Shown: in pieces, positions 27,172 to 35,833 of the stretch
How positions within the stretch are numbered: position 1 is the first letter of the stretch
Layout of the letters: each line of letters opens with the position of its first letter
Source of the DNA: WTAW01 sp964406575
Lineage (GTDB): Bacteria; Acidobacteriota; Aminicenantia; Aminicenantales; Aminicenantaceae
Direction of reading: 5' to 3'
Assembly (NCBI GenBank): GCA_964406575.1
Contig: CAYOSH010000008.1
Coordinates: 1-64,000 of the forward strand
Length of the DNA stretch: 64,000 nt
Position numbers and translations under genes: made by a program
The notes under the pieces: generated by a model
What the model saw: the letters and a program-made list of their open reading frames with translations, nothing else
What the model was told of the DNA's origin: nothing
The model's database searches: none

Positions 27172-28533
27172 ATGAAAGTAAAAAAGATTTTAGGACTGGT
27201 TGCCTTTTTCACAACTGCATTCTGTCTTGCGAACACCCATTCCCAACTTCTGACAAAGGAAGACATCACAGTCTACAAGGACATTGTTTACACGATTGCA
27301 GATGGGCATGAGTTGAAGCTTGATATTGCGGTGCCGAAATACCTTCAAGCACCTGCGCCTGCCATTGTAGACATTCCGGGAGGAGCTTGGCGAGTCGTAA
27401 AACAGTCTGTAGAAGATGCCATGTTTTATGCGAAATATGGATTCATCGGAGTCTCTATCACCTATCGGACAAGCGATATCGCTGTTTTTCCGGCTGCAGT
27501 ACATGACTGCAAAACCGCTATTCGGTGGCTGAGATGCCATGCGAAGGAGTTCAGCATAGATTCTGATAAAATTGGTGTGACGGGCTTTTCTTCCGGAGGG
27601 CATCTGGCCACACTGTTGGGAACCTCAGGAGGGGATTCTTTTCTTGAAGGCAAAGGCGATTACAGGGATTATTCCAGTAATGTTCAGGCAGTCGTGGACC
27701 ATTTTGGCCCGACTGATTTTTTAAAAATGAACGACACAGAAATGGCCGATCGTATCGATCACTTTGCGGTAGATTCACCCGAATCGCTTTTTCTGGGAGG
27801 GCCGCTACGAGAGAAGGCTGAACTGGCACATCTCGCCAATCCCATTGTGTATGTGGATCCTGAAGACCCTCCTGTTTTGATCGGACACGGAGAAAAGGAT
27901 GGTATGGTGATCATCAATCAATCCGAATTGCTGTATGAGGCTTTAAAAAAAGCTGGTGTGCCTTCAAAATTCGTGAGAGTGAAGGATGCGGATCATATGT
28001 ACAGGCCGTACAAATGGGATGCAGAAGTCAGCCCCACAGTAGAAGAAATGAACAGGTTGACAATTGAATGGTTTCAAAAATGGTTGGGTGAAACTGAATT
28101 GGATATGGACAGTATTGCTCATGATAAACTCGAGCCAGTCGTCCAATCTCAAAAAGAGATTCATCTGTATTATCAACTGACCGTCGATCTCCCAGGAAAA
28201 ACAGAGAAGAGCTATTGTAAAGGCCGTTTTCTTGTAAGAGCCGGAGATAAAGTCCTGTCCCAGGGAGAGATCGCTTTGAATGATTTATCCTCCGATGAAA
28301 AACGAACCTTTCACCAGGAATTTGTCATAAAGGAAGCTGATCTAAACGACGAAGAAATCATGTGGAACTTTCGGGGTGAAATCTTTGACTCCGAGCTCGA
28401 TGACACATTCGAGATCATGTATATGCAGGTAGAAAAGTACGATCCATCCCTTGAAGGCCTTGGCTATTTTATCCTGATTAAAGAGGATAAGAGCGTTGAT
28501 ATTGATAAGAGGATCTACAGAAAAAAGAAGTGA
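27172..28533 (+). CDS. Exported alpha/beta hydrolase (esterase/BD-FAE-like) with extra C-terminal domain
   Basis: 453 residues from the ATG preceded by GAGGAG at 27160-27165; the longer open frame lacks a ribosome site. Signal peptide at 1-22. Hydrolase domain at about 30-310: oxyanion-loop variant DIPGGAW (usual form HGGxW), nucleophile elbow GFSSGG with Ser140, acid region IGHGEKDGMVI and His in VKDADHMYRPY. The fold is that of the Abhydrolase_3/carboxylesterase group. Residues about 325-453 form a separate beta-rich domain (LYYQLTVDLPGKTEKSY, FRGEIFDSELDDTFEIMY) that I do not recognise. Acyl or carbohydrate esters are likely substrates, unproven. Confidence 0.82.
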   Translation: MKVKKILGLVAFFTTAFCLANTHSQLLTKEDITVYKDIVYTIADGHELKLDIAVPKYLQAPAPAIVDIPGGAWRVVKQSVEDAMFYAKYGFIGVSITYRTSDIAVFPAAVHDCKTAIRWLRCHAKEFSIDSDKIGVTGFSSGGHLATLLGTSGGDSFLEGKGDYRDYSSNVQAVVDHFGPTDFLKMNDTEMADRIDHFAVDSPESLFLGGPLREKAELAHLANPIVYVDPEDPPVLIGHGEKDGMVIINQSELLYEALKKAGVPSKFVRVKDADHMYRPYKWDAEVSPTVEEMNRLTIEWFQKWLGETELDMDSIAHDKLEPVVQSQKEIHLYYQLTVDLPGKTEKSYCKGRFLVRAGDKVLSQGEIALNDLSSDEKRTFHQEFVIKEADLNDEEIMWNFRGEIFDSELDDTFEIMYMQVEKYDPSLEGLGYFILIKEDKSVDIDKRIYRKKK

Positions 28534-28719
28534 CGTCACATCTCTGTGTTGTTTCCATCCTCTGGCATTCTGAAATAGCAGCCTCTCCCCTATCTCCATA
28601 ATCGACGGATTCTTTCTTTCTCACCTCTTCCGATCCAGCTTTTGAATGGAATGCCTTTAGCAGAGGTTTGGGACAATTCCACCAAGGTGATAGTGGTTTA
28701 TGTGGGGAATATGCATTAT

Positions 28720-28756
28720 TGTCCGAAAACGGATATCCGTTGTCCAGAACTGGACA
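28720..28756 (+). promoter_or_regulatory. Tandem 16-bp operator boxes (best copy)
   Basis: Distal box TGTCCGAAAACGGATA, five bases, proximal box TGTCCAGAACTGGACA, which is a perfect 16-bp palindrome. It lies 42 bp upstream of the -24 element at 28799. Confidence 0.8.
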
Positions 28757-28798
28757 TATCTTCCGTTCGTGCGAACGAGAAAGCCCAAGAGGTCGATA

Positions 28799-28814
28799 TG
28801 GCACATTCTTTGCT
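28799..28814 (+). promoter_or_regulatory. Sigma-54-type promoter of the padR-permease operon
   Basis: TGGCACATTCTTTGCT is a full match to the sigma-54 consensus. It lies 52 bases before the padR start. Confidence 0.85.
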
Positions 28815-28866
28815 GGTGTTGTAATATATGTTCGAATTATTCGATTAAACAAGTGAGGTCAAGAAA

Positions 28867-29190
28867 ATGGCAATTCTAGCAGTTAAGGAAGAGATCATTT
28901 TGAGTGCATTATTGATGCTGAACGGGAACTCCCACGGTGCTCCTCTCAGAAAGAAGGTTATTGAATTGTCTAAAAAAGAGATCGTGTACGGGACGCTGTA
29001 CAATCTGCTGGAAGTTCTTATCCGGAAAGGGTACGTCACATCGCAAAAAAGCGATCCCATGCCTGTACGAGGGGGAAGAAGTAAAGCCATATACAGCATT
29101 ACCAAAGAAGGAAAGTTTGCTCTGGAAGAAACACTATTGATGCATGAACATATCAGGAATAGTGTTCCGAGTTATGAATCAGAACTGTAG
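28867..29190 (+). CDS. PadR-family transcriptional regulator
   Basis: 107 residues, the size of short PadR proteins. Winged helix at about 5-85, with the recognition region KKEIVYGTLYNLLEVLIRKG and wing SDPMPVRGGRSKAIYSITKEG, then a short C-terminal helix for dimerisation. GAGG lies eight bases before the ATG. The stop is nine bases before the GTG of the permease, so the two form an operon. By analogy with ADOP-linked PadRs it probably represses its own operon, while transcription would require sigma-54. Confidence 0.88.
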   Translation: MAILAVKEEIILSALLMLNGNSHGAPLRKKVIELSKKEIVYGTLYNLLEVLIRKGYVTSQKSDPMPVRGGRSKAIYSITKEGKFALEETLLMHEHIRNSVPSYESEL

Positions 29191-29199
29191 GACAGAACT

Positions 29200-31985
29200 G
29201 TGAAAAAGAAATATAACAGCCCCGTTATAGCAAGAAAGCTCCTAGATCTGATGTCAGCTTATCATGAGAGGCATTCCATTAACGAAGATTTTGAAGAGAC
29301 GTTCTCAGAGATCCAGAAATCAGAGGGCAGCTTTAGAGCTAGACACTGGTATTGGAACAACACGCTAAAATCGGTCGCTGTATATCTCAAGCTCATTGTG
29401 TCCTGGAGGTTCACTATGCTTAAAAATCATCTCAAGATTGTTTACCGGAATTTTATCAAGAACAAATTATTTTCTTTTATCAATGTCTTCGGGTTGGCGA
29501 TCGGGCTTTCCATCTGCATGATCATCAGCCTCTGGGTGTTGCGGGAACTCAGTTATGACCGTTTTCATGAAAAAGCCCATCGNNNNNNNNNNNNNNNNNN
29601 NNNNNNNNNNNNNNNNNNNNNNNNNNNNNNNNNNNNNNNNNNNNNNNNNNNNNNNNNNNNNNNNNNNNNNNNNNNNNNNNNNGCCTCTGGGTGTTGCGGG
29701 AACTCAGTTATGACCGTTTTCATGAAAAAGCCCATCGAATATACAGGATAGAACGGGAATTATTCCGTGATAATTTATACCAAAGATGGCCCATCACGGG
29801 AGGATTATATAAACAAGCCTTGATCGATGATTTTCCAGAGATCGAAAATGCCACGCGCTTCTGGAGGAGAGAATTCTCCATTAAAGACCACAAAAACGAT
29901 ATCCACCGGCAGGAAACGTTCGCTGTAGATAATTCCGTTTTTGAAATTTTTGATTTTAATCTGGAAGAAGGCGATAAAAAGACCGCCCTTTCAGATCCCA
30001 TGACCGTGGTTCTAACCCGTGAAAATGCATTGAGATATTTTGGCACAGGAGATGCTGTCGGGAAATCTCTCACCTTTGAGTGGGAAGGAAAACAAGTGGA
30101 TTTTAAAGTGACGGGAATTTTAGAAGAAGTGCCGGAAAATTCTCATATTCATTTTGACATGCTCGTATCTATCGCCTCCGTTCCGGAAGAGGAATTCGCC
30201 GAATGGAGAAGTAATTACCTCTATACTTATATTCTGGTCTCGGCGAACACTTCAAGATCTGAGCTCGAGGAAAAGCTCAAAGCTTTTGTCAGTCAACGAC
30301 TGGAGCCCTATTACGGGGACTTGCTTATGCTGAATAAAGACATGAGTATCCATGAGGTCCTCAAGCTGGATCTTTTTCCCATTGTTGATATCCATTTACA
30401 TCCCAGTGTCAATTGGGAGGTGGAAGCGGGAGGGAGTATTTCATCGGTCTATATTTTTTCATCGATTGCCGTCCTCATCTTGGTCATCGCCTGCTTGAAT
30501 TTTGTGAATTTGTCCACTGCCCGGGCCAACAAGAGGGCCAAAGAAGTGAGCCTTCGCAAAACTGTGGGCGCAGATAAATCCCAGCTCAGAGGACAGTTCA
30601 TTCAGGAATCTGTACTCCTCGCTTTCGTTTCCCTTGGATTTGCGTTTGTGCTGAGTTCACTGTTTATTGAGGCCTATAATGGGATTTTTGCTGAAAATCT
30701 GTCTCTCTCCATGCTCGTACAGCCAAAAAATCTACTTTTCCTGGTTGGCGCAACTTTTTTTGTTGGCGTGTTGGCCGGTCTGTACCCCGCATTCTATTTG
30801 ACCAGGTTCGAACCTGCCGAAGTTATCAAAGGAAGTCTGCGCACAGGAAGCGGAAAGTCTGCATTTCGAAGAAACATGGTGGTCGTTCAATTCAGCATTT
30901 CAATTTTTTTGATTATCGGCCTGTTTACCGTATACAAACAGATGAAATACATCCAGACCCGGTCTTTGGGCTTTGATAAGGAAAACGTAGTTATCCTTCC
31001 TGTGAGAAGCGATCAGATTGCTCAAAATTATGGCTCATTCAGGAACGAAATGAGAAACAATCCCCAGATTGTATCCGTATCTGCCTCATCCGAGGTCCCC
31101 GCTGATTCACATTACAGCAATAGCAATTACAGGCGGTTGGATTCAGAAGAGCCGATAATTTTGTATTTGTTTTTTTGCGACTATGACTATGTGGAAACGT
31201 ACCGGATGGAAATCCTTGCGGGACGGGCGTTTTCCAGAGATTTCAGCACAGATACAGTGGGGACTCTCATTCTGAATGAATCAGCGGCTCAGAGATTCGG
31301 CTGGACACCTGAGGAAGCGGTCGGGAAAAAACTGGAGGGGCCACCTTTGGAAGAGCCTGCTCAAGTTGTCGGCGTCGTTAAAAATTTCAACTATAATTCC
31401 CTGCGGCAGGAAGTTGAACCGCTGACTTTATTACTCGATCCAGAATATATCCGTGCGATATCAGTCAGGATCATTCCAGGAAATCTTGAGAGAATTCTGA
31501 GTTTTATCCAGGAAAAGTGGCAAAACACATTTCCCGGAGAACAGTTTGAGTTCAGCTTCCTGGATTATCGGATCAATCAACTCTACGCAAGCGAAAAGAA
31601 GATGCAGAAGATCTTTGTTGTTTTTTCGGCACTTTCCATTCTGGTTGCCTGTCTTGGGCTACTGGGCCTTGTGTCTTTTACTTCGGAGGTAAGGACTAAA
31701 GAGATCGGCATCCGGAAGGTGCTCGGCGCTTCGACAGGGAGCGTGATCGTGCTTCTGTCCAAAGAATTTATCAAATGGATCGTCCTCGCTAACATTGTCG
31801 CCTGGCCCTTGGCATGGTTCATAATGAATAAATGGCTGCAAAATTTTGCATATAGGGCAAATATCGGATGGATCGTCTTTCTGTTGGCCGGTTCTGTAAC
31901 GATGGCGATTGCCATACTCACATTTATTTTCCAGACCTTTAAAACAGCCTGTGCCGATCCTGTAGACAGTCTGAGATACGAATAG
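29200..31985 (+). CDS. Orphan MacB/FtsX-type ABC permease with N-terminal prefix domain (interrupted only by an assembly gap)
   Basis: The GTG start is nine bases after padR. Residues 1-73 form a cytoplasmic prefix domain (type seen in PadR-linked permeases; ARHWYWNNTLKSV is its typical end), before MLKNHLKIVYRNF starts the permease proper. The frame is broken by 100 N at 29583-29682, but the 55 bases on each side of the gap are identical. Removing the N and one copy leaves 2631 bases, exactly 877 codons, with an uninterrupted frame ending NPVDSLRYE. The gene is therefore intact in the genome (876 residues). FtsX cores contain ACLNFVNLSTARANKRAKEV and TKEIGIRKVLGAS. Confidence 0.88.
29583..29682. 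other. Assembly gap (100 N) flanked by a 55-bp duplicate
   Basis: Bases 29528-29582 and 29683-29737 are identical. Contigs that overlap by 55 bp were scaffolded with a default-size gap instead of being merged. Confidence 0.95.
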
Positions 31986-32012
31986 GATTTGAAACACAAA
32001 TAAGATTAGAGG

Positions 32013-32894
32013 CTATTCATTCTTTTGGAACATCAGCCGGTTTGAGATTTTATCGATGGTGATAATAAAATTCCTTAGGACATCTGATCCGAATTTAACG
32101 GTCTGGGGATATTCAAAGTTCACGCCTCGCCTTTGTTCTTCTACACGGAGCTTTTTGACTGTGAAATGACAATCCCCTATCGACATGTCAATATCCTCTG
32201 CGAGTAAATACCTTTCCCCTTTTTTGATATCGCTGGAATCCAACATGCTGGGATCGATAAAAGAAGCGCTGCTCCCGGTATCCAGGTAAATCACTGTGAA
32301 TTGGGTTCTGACTTTTCCCAGAACATAGAGCAGATCCGCCTGGCTCCCTGTGGCTTTTAATAGAGGGACTGCAGATATGGAATAATCTCTGACTGCTTTA
32401 TACACAAAAGGTCTTGCCGAAACCCCGATGATTTTTGATTTGTAATCGAGAGTCACTCTCTTATCCTTGAAATACTTCAGGCCCAGCAATCCGTTGAATT
32501 TTAAGGATGAAAACATTCGCCAATCCGTAAAAGATGTTTCAACAGGTGCGTACCTATCCCCAAAAGCTTCCATGGAGGCGATCGTCCCAAGTTTTGTTTC
32601 TCCTCTATATGATCCGTCGGGATTTCTTTCTGTCGACGTTCCTGTGACTTTGTGTGCGATTTTCTCCTCGACAGCAGATGTCAAACTGAATCCAGTGCTG
32701 CATCCTGTATCGAATTTCACCCAAAGTGGCGAACCGTTGACTTTGACCTCGACCAACGGAATGAAATTCATTTGCACTCTGATCTGATGCAGCTCATCCT
32801 GCCTGTAGTCCAGGTGTTTTACCCAATCGGGATTATTATGCTCAAAACTTAATAATTGGACTCCACAAAAAAGAATTAGAACTATTCTATTCAT
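32013..32894 (-). CDS. Exported retropepsin/pepsin-like aspartic protease with two DTG motifs
   Basis: 293 residues with a signal peptide at about 1-17. Two aspartic-protease active-site motifs are on one chain: VKFDTGCSTGFSL with Asp62 and VIYLDTGSSASFID with Asp205. Each is followed by a hydrophobic-Gly flap partner region (NGLLGLKYFKDKRVTLDYKSK after the first, VKFGSDVLRNFIITIDKIS after the second). Two half-sites on one polypeptide give a pepsin-like bilobed enzyme from a retropepsin-type fold. Cys in place of Ser/Thr after the first DTG is unusual. It is convergent with the permease gene at 29200, and its own ribosome site is weak. Substrate unknown. Confidence 0.75.
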   Translation of the reverse strand: MNRIVLILFCGVQLLSFEHNNPDWVKHLDYRQDELHQIRVQMNFIPLVEVKVNGSPLWVKFDTGCSTGFSLTSAVEEKIAHKVTGTSTERNPDGSYRGETKLGTIASMEAFGDRYAPVETSFTDWRMFSSLKFNGLLGLKYFKDKRVTLDYKSKIIGVSARPFVYKAVRDYSISAVPLLKATGSQADLLYVLGKVRTQFTVIYLDTGSSASFIDPSMLDSSDIKKGERYLLAEDIDMSIGDCHFTVKKLRVEEQRRGVNFEYPQTVKFGSDVLRNFIITIDKISNRLMFQKNE

Positions 32895-33064
32895 TGTGTC
32901 TATTTTTATAACCTATTTTGTACTCTATTTGAAGAAAGTATCCCCTCCCCTCTCATTCCAATCAGAAAATTCAGCAGAAGATTTATGGTGAGAATTCTGG
33001 AATCCAGGATTGACAAGGATAGAAAGAAGCATCCAAAATAGGAAGCTGTGAGTTCGGAGATAGG

Positions 33065-33469
33065 ATGCCGAAAAGAAAAAGGAAAAATATTCGCTATGAG
33101 ATCGCAAAAGATATCCAATCGCGTTTTGCGGATATCGTTCAAACGCTGAATCTTGACCACATCAATCTGGACAAGGTCGTCTGTATCAGAAGTTATGGTT
33201 CTTCGACAAGAAGAATCATCGCCAGATGTCATGGAATGAGTAAAGTCTTGCAGGTTGCGATGGGGGTGAAGGCCTTTTACGTGCTGGAGTTCATTTCCGA
33301 GCGATTCGACAAGCTCGACAACACAGAACAAGAGGAAACCATCATCCATGAGTTGATGCATATTCCGAAGAATTTCGGGGGAGGCTTCAGGCATCACGAC
33401 CACGTCTCCGAAGGAAACGTCAGGTTGATGCATGAGCGGTATCGAAAGGCGAAAAAAGACAGGATCTAG
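33065..33469 (+). CDS. Small putative zinc metallopeptidase
   Basis: 134 residues with HExxH at 95-99 (EETIIHELMHIP) and a following GGGFRHHDHV (residues 105-114), whose histidines probably supply the third zinc ligand. The pattern matches the small 'putative metallopeptidase' family found in phages, archaea and bacteria, to which no substrate is assigned. There is no signal peptide, so it is cytoplasmic. GGAG lies six bases before the ATG. A long antisense frame across it (32906-33541) has no recognisable features and is discarded. Confidence 0.78.
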   Translation: MPKRKRKNIRYEIAKDIQSRFADIVQTLNLDHINLDKVVCIRSYGSSTRRIIARCHGMSKVLQVAMGVKAFYVLEFISERFDKLDNTEQEETIIHELMHIPKNFGGGFRHHDHVSEGNVRLMHERYRKAKKDRI

Positions 33470-33724
33470 ATCTTGTCCTATCATAAAACCGGTACGTCCG
33501 AAGTGAAAAGTTCCGGAAGGTCTTAATTCACTACCCGACATAAAATCTTTGTCTCTTCAAATTTCCATCAAGTCATGCAATACATATCTGTGGTTTGGAG
33601 CGTGAAATTGGCTGGATAAAAAAAAATGCATTATTCTGAGAAAATTACTCCTCTTAAATCGTTTTAGACAATTGAGTGTTTAAAAATGCAGAGATATTTA
33701 ATCTTAAAAGAAGAGAGGTGAAGC

Positions 33725-34039
33725 ATGATCAACCGAATATTTGATGATGAACCCAGACTTCCATTCCCCACACGGAATGTGAATATTTGGAAAGATACGA
33801 TCGAAGAGTATATTATCCCGGACGAGCATAAAGCATCCGTTCTTCAAAAACTATATCCATTTGTACCCGTTCCCTCACTTGATAAAGAAATGTATGATAT
33901 ACACGCGGGGAAAAAGTTTTTCGTCAAGGATTATTTTGTGACTAGAGAGGGAGGGATGAATATGCTGGTCAGTCCTTATTATTACGAAAGCGGCGGATCC
34001 GTCATCGACTGGATCTCAGCTGAAGAAGCTGCTGACTAG
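33725..34039 (+). CDS. Hypothetical protein
   Basis: 104 residues, not recognised. GAGAGG precedes the ATG. The sequence is polar with a conserved look around VPVPSLDKEMYDIHAGKKFFVKDYF and ends acidic (WISAEEAAD). It lies 63 bases before the toxin-antitoxin operon but has its own spacing, and the promoter of that operon starts after it, so no functional link is implied. Confidence 0.55.
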   Translation: MINRIFDDEPRLPFPTRNVNIWKDTIEEYIIPDEHKASVLQKLYPFVPVPSLDKEMYDIHAGKKFFVKDYFVTREGGMNMLVSPYYYESGGSVIDWISAEEAAD

Positions 34040-34053
34040 AGATTTTTTAAAGC

Positions 34054-34084
34054 TTGACTCCTATAAAAAGGCTATTATAATAGC
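34054..34084 (+). promoter_or_regulatory. Sigma-70 promoter with palindromic operator for the toxin-antitoxin operon
   Basis: TTGACT (34054-34059), 16-base spacer, TATAAT (34076-34081). The -10 lies inside a perfect 14-bp palindrome GCTATTATAATAGC at 34071-34084, the expected position for antitoxin autorepression. Confidence 0.75.
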
Positions 34085-34102
34085 TATATAGGAGTTTTGA
34101 GC

Positions 34103-34366
34103 ATGAAAGTTGCGAACACGGTTGATTTGAAAAACAAAACTAATAAACTTCTGGCAGAGGTCATGAAAGGGAATCCTCTAATCATTACTTATCGAGGGAA
34201 ACCAGCCGCATCTATCCTCCCTCTTACAGAAGATGATCTGGAGGATTTTATCATCGAACATAGCCCATCTATCCGAAAAAAAATCAAAAAAGCCGAAGAT
34301 GATATCCGCAAAGGAAGAGTCATGTCCCTAGATAATTACCTGTCCCTTCCAGAAGAACAAGATTGA
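34103..34366 (+). CDS. Phd/YefM-type antitoxin
   Basis: 87 residues from ATG at 34103 with AGGAG eight bases upstream. The N-terminal Phd/YefM fold is MKVANTVDLKNKTNKLLAEVMKG, given here as residues 1-23, then LIITYRGKPAASILPL. A charged C-terminal helix (SIRKKIKKAEDDIRKGR) would neutralise the toxin. Its stop overlaps the toxin start by four bases. Confidence 0.85.
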   Translation: MKVANTVDLKNKTNKLLAEVMKGNPLIITYRGKPAASILPLTEDDLEDFIIEHSPSIRKKIKKAEDDIRKGRVMSLDNYLSLPEEQD

Positions 34367-34656
34367 AAAAATTCACCGTCCAACTCACTTATTCAGATGT
34401 TGAAGATTTAAATCTTATCCCAGAAACCCAGCGGATAAAAATTATTGTTTTAATTAAAAGGCTCTCATCGAATCCTTTCGCTTCGGTGGCGAATATAAAA
34501 AAGCTCAAGGGATTCAAACCACCCCTATACAGGATGCGTGCGGGGGATTTTAGAGTCATCTATAGAGTTAAGGAGAAAACCATCACTGTCATGCGTGTCA
34601 TAGATCGAAAAGGCCTAGAAAAAATCATCAAGAGATTGAAGTTATCAAAATCCTGA
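34363..34656 (+). CDS. RelE/ParE-family toxin
   Basis: 97 residues from a TTG start within the antitoxin stop (TTGA overlap). The C-terminal half has the family core: KKLKGFKPPLYRMRAGDFRVIYRVKEKTITVMRVIDRKG around residues 45-83, with Arg-rich strands typical of RelE. RelE toxins cleave mRNA in the ribosome and ParE toxins poison gyrase; sequence alone leans to RelE because of the RAGDFRVIYRV motif. It is paired with the Phd-like antitoxin as a stand-alone module. Confidence 0.85.
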   Translation: MKKFTVQLTYSDVEDLNLIPETQRIKIIVLIKRLSSNPFASVANIKKLKGFKPPLYRMRAGDFRVIYRVKEKTITVMRVIDRKGLEKIIKRLKLSKS

Positions 34657-34753
34657 GCAGGACTGGCCAAGACACAAATTGATAAGATGTGTCAAATCAA
34701 GTCTATCTTGCACTTGAGAAAATGTCACGAAATGATTGATTTAGCGATTTTTC

Positions 34754-35310
34754 TTATTTTCTTATGAACATCGAACCCAACAGGCAATCCACATTTTCAT
34801 TTTCCAGTTTGAAATCACGTATGTCCTCATCGTCATAACGGTGGAATATTAAAAAGCTCATCTGATACCCGGTGGCCATATTCTTATGGATGCTCCTATT
34901 ATTGTGCACATGGGAGTTTTCCATACCGAGAGGACAAAAAATATTTTCCTCTAACAATTCCGCATAGGATTTCTCCGATACGGTCTCCAGAATAATGCCC
35001 AACACATAATATCCGGGGCTCGAATAGGTCAACCCTTCGCCTGGCTCGTGCAGAAGTTCGATATCCCAGAAATGCTTCATATGCTCTATAGGCGTGTGAA
35101 AGTATTTATCATGCACTTCAAAATACCGGGGGATACCGATGAAGTGATGGGGTATACCCGATTTGTGCTCCAGCAGATGACGGACTGTTATTCTTGAGGC
35201 GTTTTTCTTCGGAAAATAAGGGAGATAGGTGTCGATTGTCGCGTCAAGATCGAGAAGACCTTCCTCAGCCATCTGAAGCACAAGAAAGGAAAAGGATGCT
35301 TTAAATGAGA
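34754..35310 (-). pseudogene. Serine hydrolase (beta-lactamase superfamily) fragment
   Basis: The fragment covers the middle of the fold: ILQ-like helix LVLQMAEEGLLDLD, then RITVRHLLEHKSGIPHHF, the YSS/YxN-position motif LTYSSPGYYVLG and CPLGMENSHV. At the expected SxxK position the frame reads FSFK, so the nucleophile is absent, and no recognisable N-terminus precedes it. The C-terminal third is also missing (stop after GSMFIRK). It is truncated on both sides and probably inactive. It is not derived from the intact serine hydrolase at 5317 by recent copying, as the sequences differ. Confidence 0.7.
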
Positions 35311-35421
35311 ATAAATGTGATTATAACTCCCCCGTCCGGAATCGAACAGTCGCTGTTTCAGAAACGAACAAACTTTCCATAGGCTAAAGCAGCACTCCTG
35401 TCTCACTCTGTAGGCTTCTTT

Positions 35422-35437
35422 TGGCATAAAATATGCA
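35422..35437 (+). promoter_or_regulatory. Possible sigma-54 promoter upstream of padR
   Basis: TGGCATAAAATATGCA has GG and GC ten bases apart; the -12 box is ATGCA instead of TTGCA. A TGTyC-N6-GAACA-like box (CGTCCGGAATCGAACA, 35333-35348) lies further upstream, but not at the 42-bp spacing. Confidence 0.5.
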
Positions 35438-35457
35438 TACATAGATTACGAATGTAT
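35437..35457 (+). promoter_or_regulatory. Inverted repeat, candidate PadR operator
   Basis: ATACAT, nine bases, ATGTAT, ending 20 bases before the padR start codon at 35478. PadR proteins bind inverted repeats of ATGT/ACAT type, so self-repression is plausible. Confidence 0.55.
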
Positions 35458-35477
35458 CTTCGAGTATGAGGCACACA

Positions 35478-35816
35478 ATGATATCGAAAACATTGATGGC
35501 GGCTTCAACCAGGCCCATCATTCTTGCGATTCTCTCCAGAAGAGAGGATTACGGCTACAGCATAATCCAGAAAGTTAAAGACATTACCGGAGGGCATCTC
35601 AAATGGACGGACGGGATGCTCTATCCGGTTTTGCAGAGAATGGAAATGGACGACCTGATCTCTTCTCAATGGAAACTCTCCGGAGAAAACAGGCCCCGCC
35701 GATACTATACAATCACCGAGAGAGGCCGTAAGGAACTGGCATCGGAACTTGTGAGCTGGCGGAATGTCTGGCAAGCATTAGTCCGGCTTGCAGAGCCGAT
35801 CCCGGCCCAGGATTAA
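35478..35816 (+). CDS. PadR-family transcriptional regulator
   Basis: 112 residues from ATG at 35478 (GAGG six bases upstream); an ATG four codons earlier would lack a good ribosome site. Winged-helix domain: ILAILSRREDYGYSIIQKVK, KWTDGMLYPVLQRMEMDDLI and wing GENRPRRYYTITERGRKEL. The stop lies 17 bases before the permease ATG. It is a close functional parallel to the padR genes at 28867 and 38800. Confidence 0.88.
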   Translation: MISKTLMAASTRPIILAILSRREDYGYSIIQKVKDITGGHLKWTDGMLYPVLQRMEMDDLISSQWKLSGENRPRRYYTITERGRKELASELVSWRNVWQALVRLAEPIPAQD

Positions 35817-35833
35817 AATACGAAGGAGAAATC

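Noticed and set aside
32906..33541. 211-codon minus-strand frame
   Set aside because: Antisense shadow of the HELMH metallopeptidase gene, with no domain or ribosome site.
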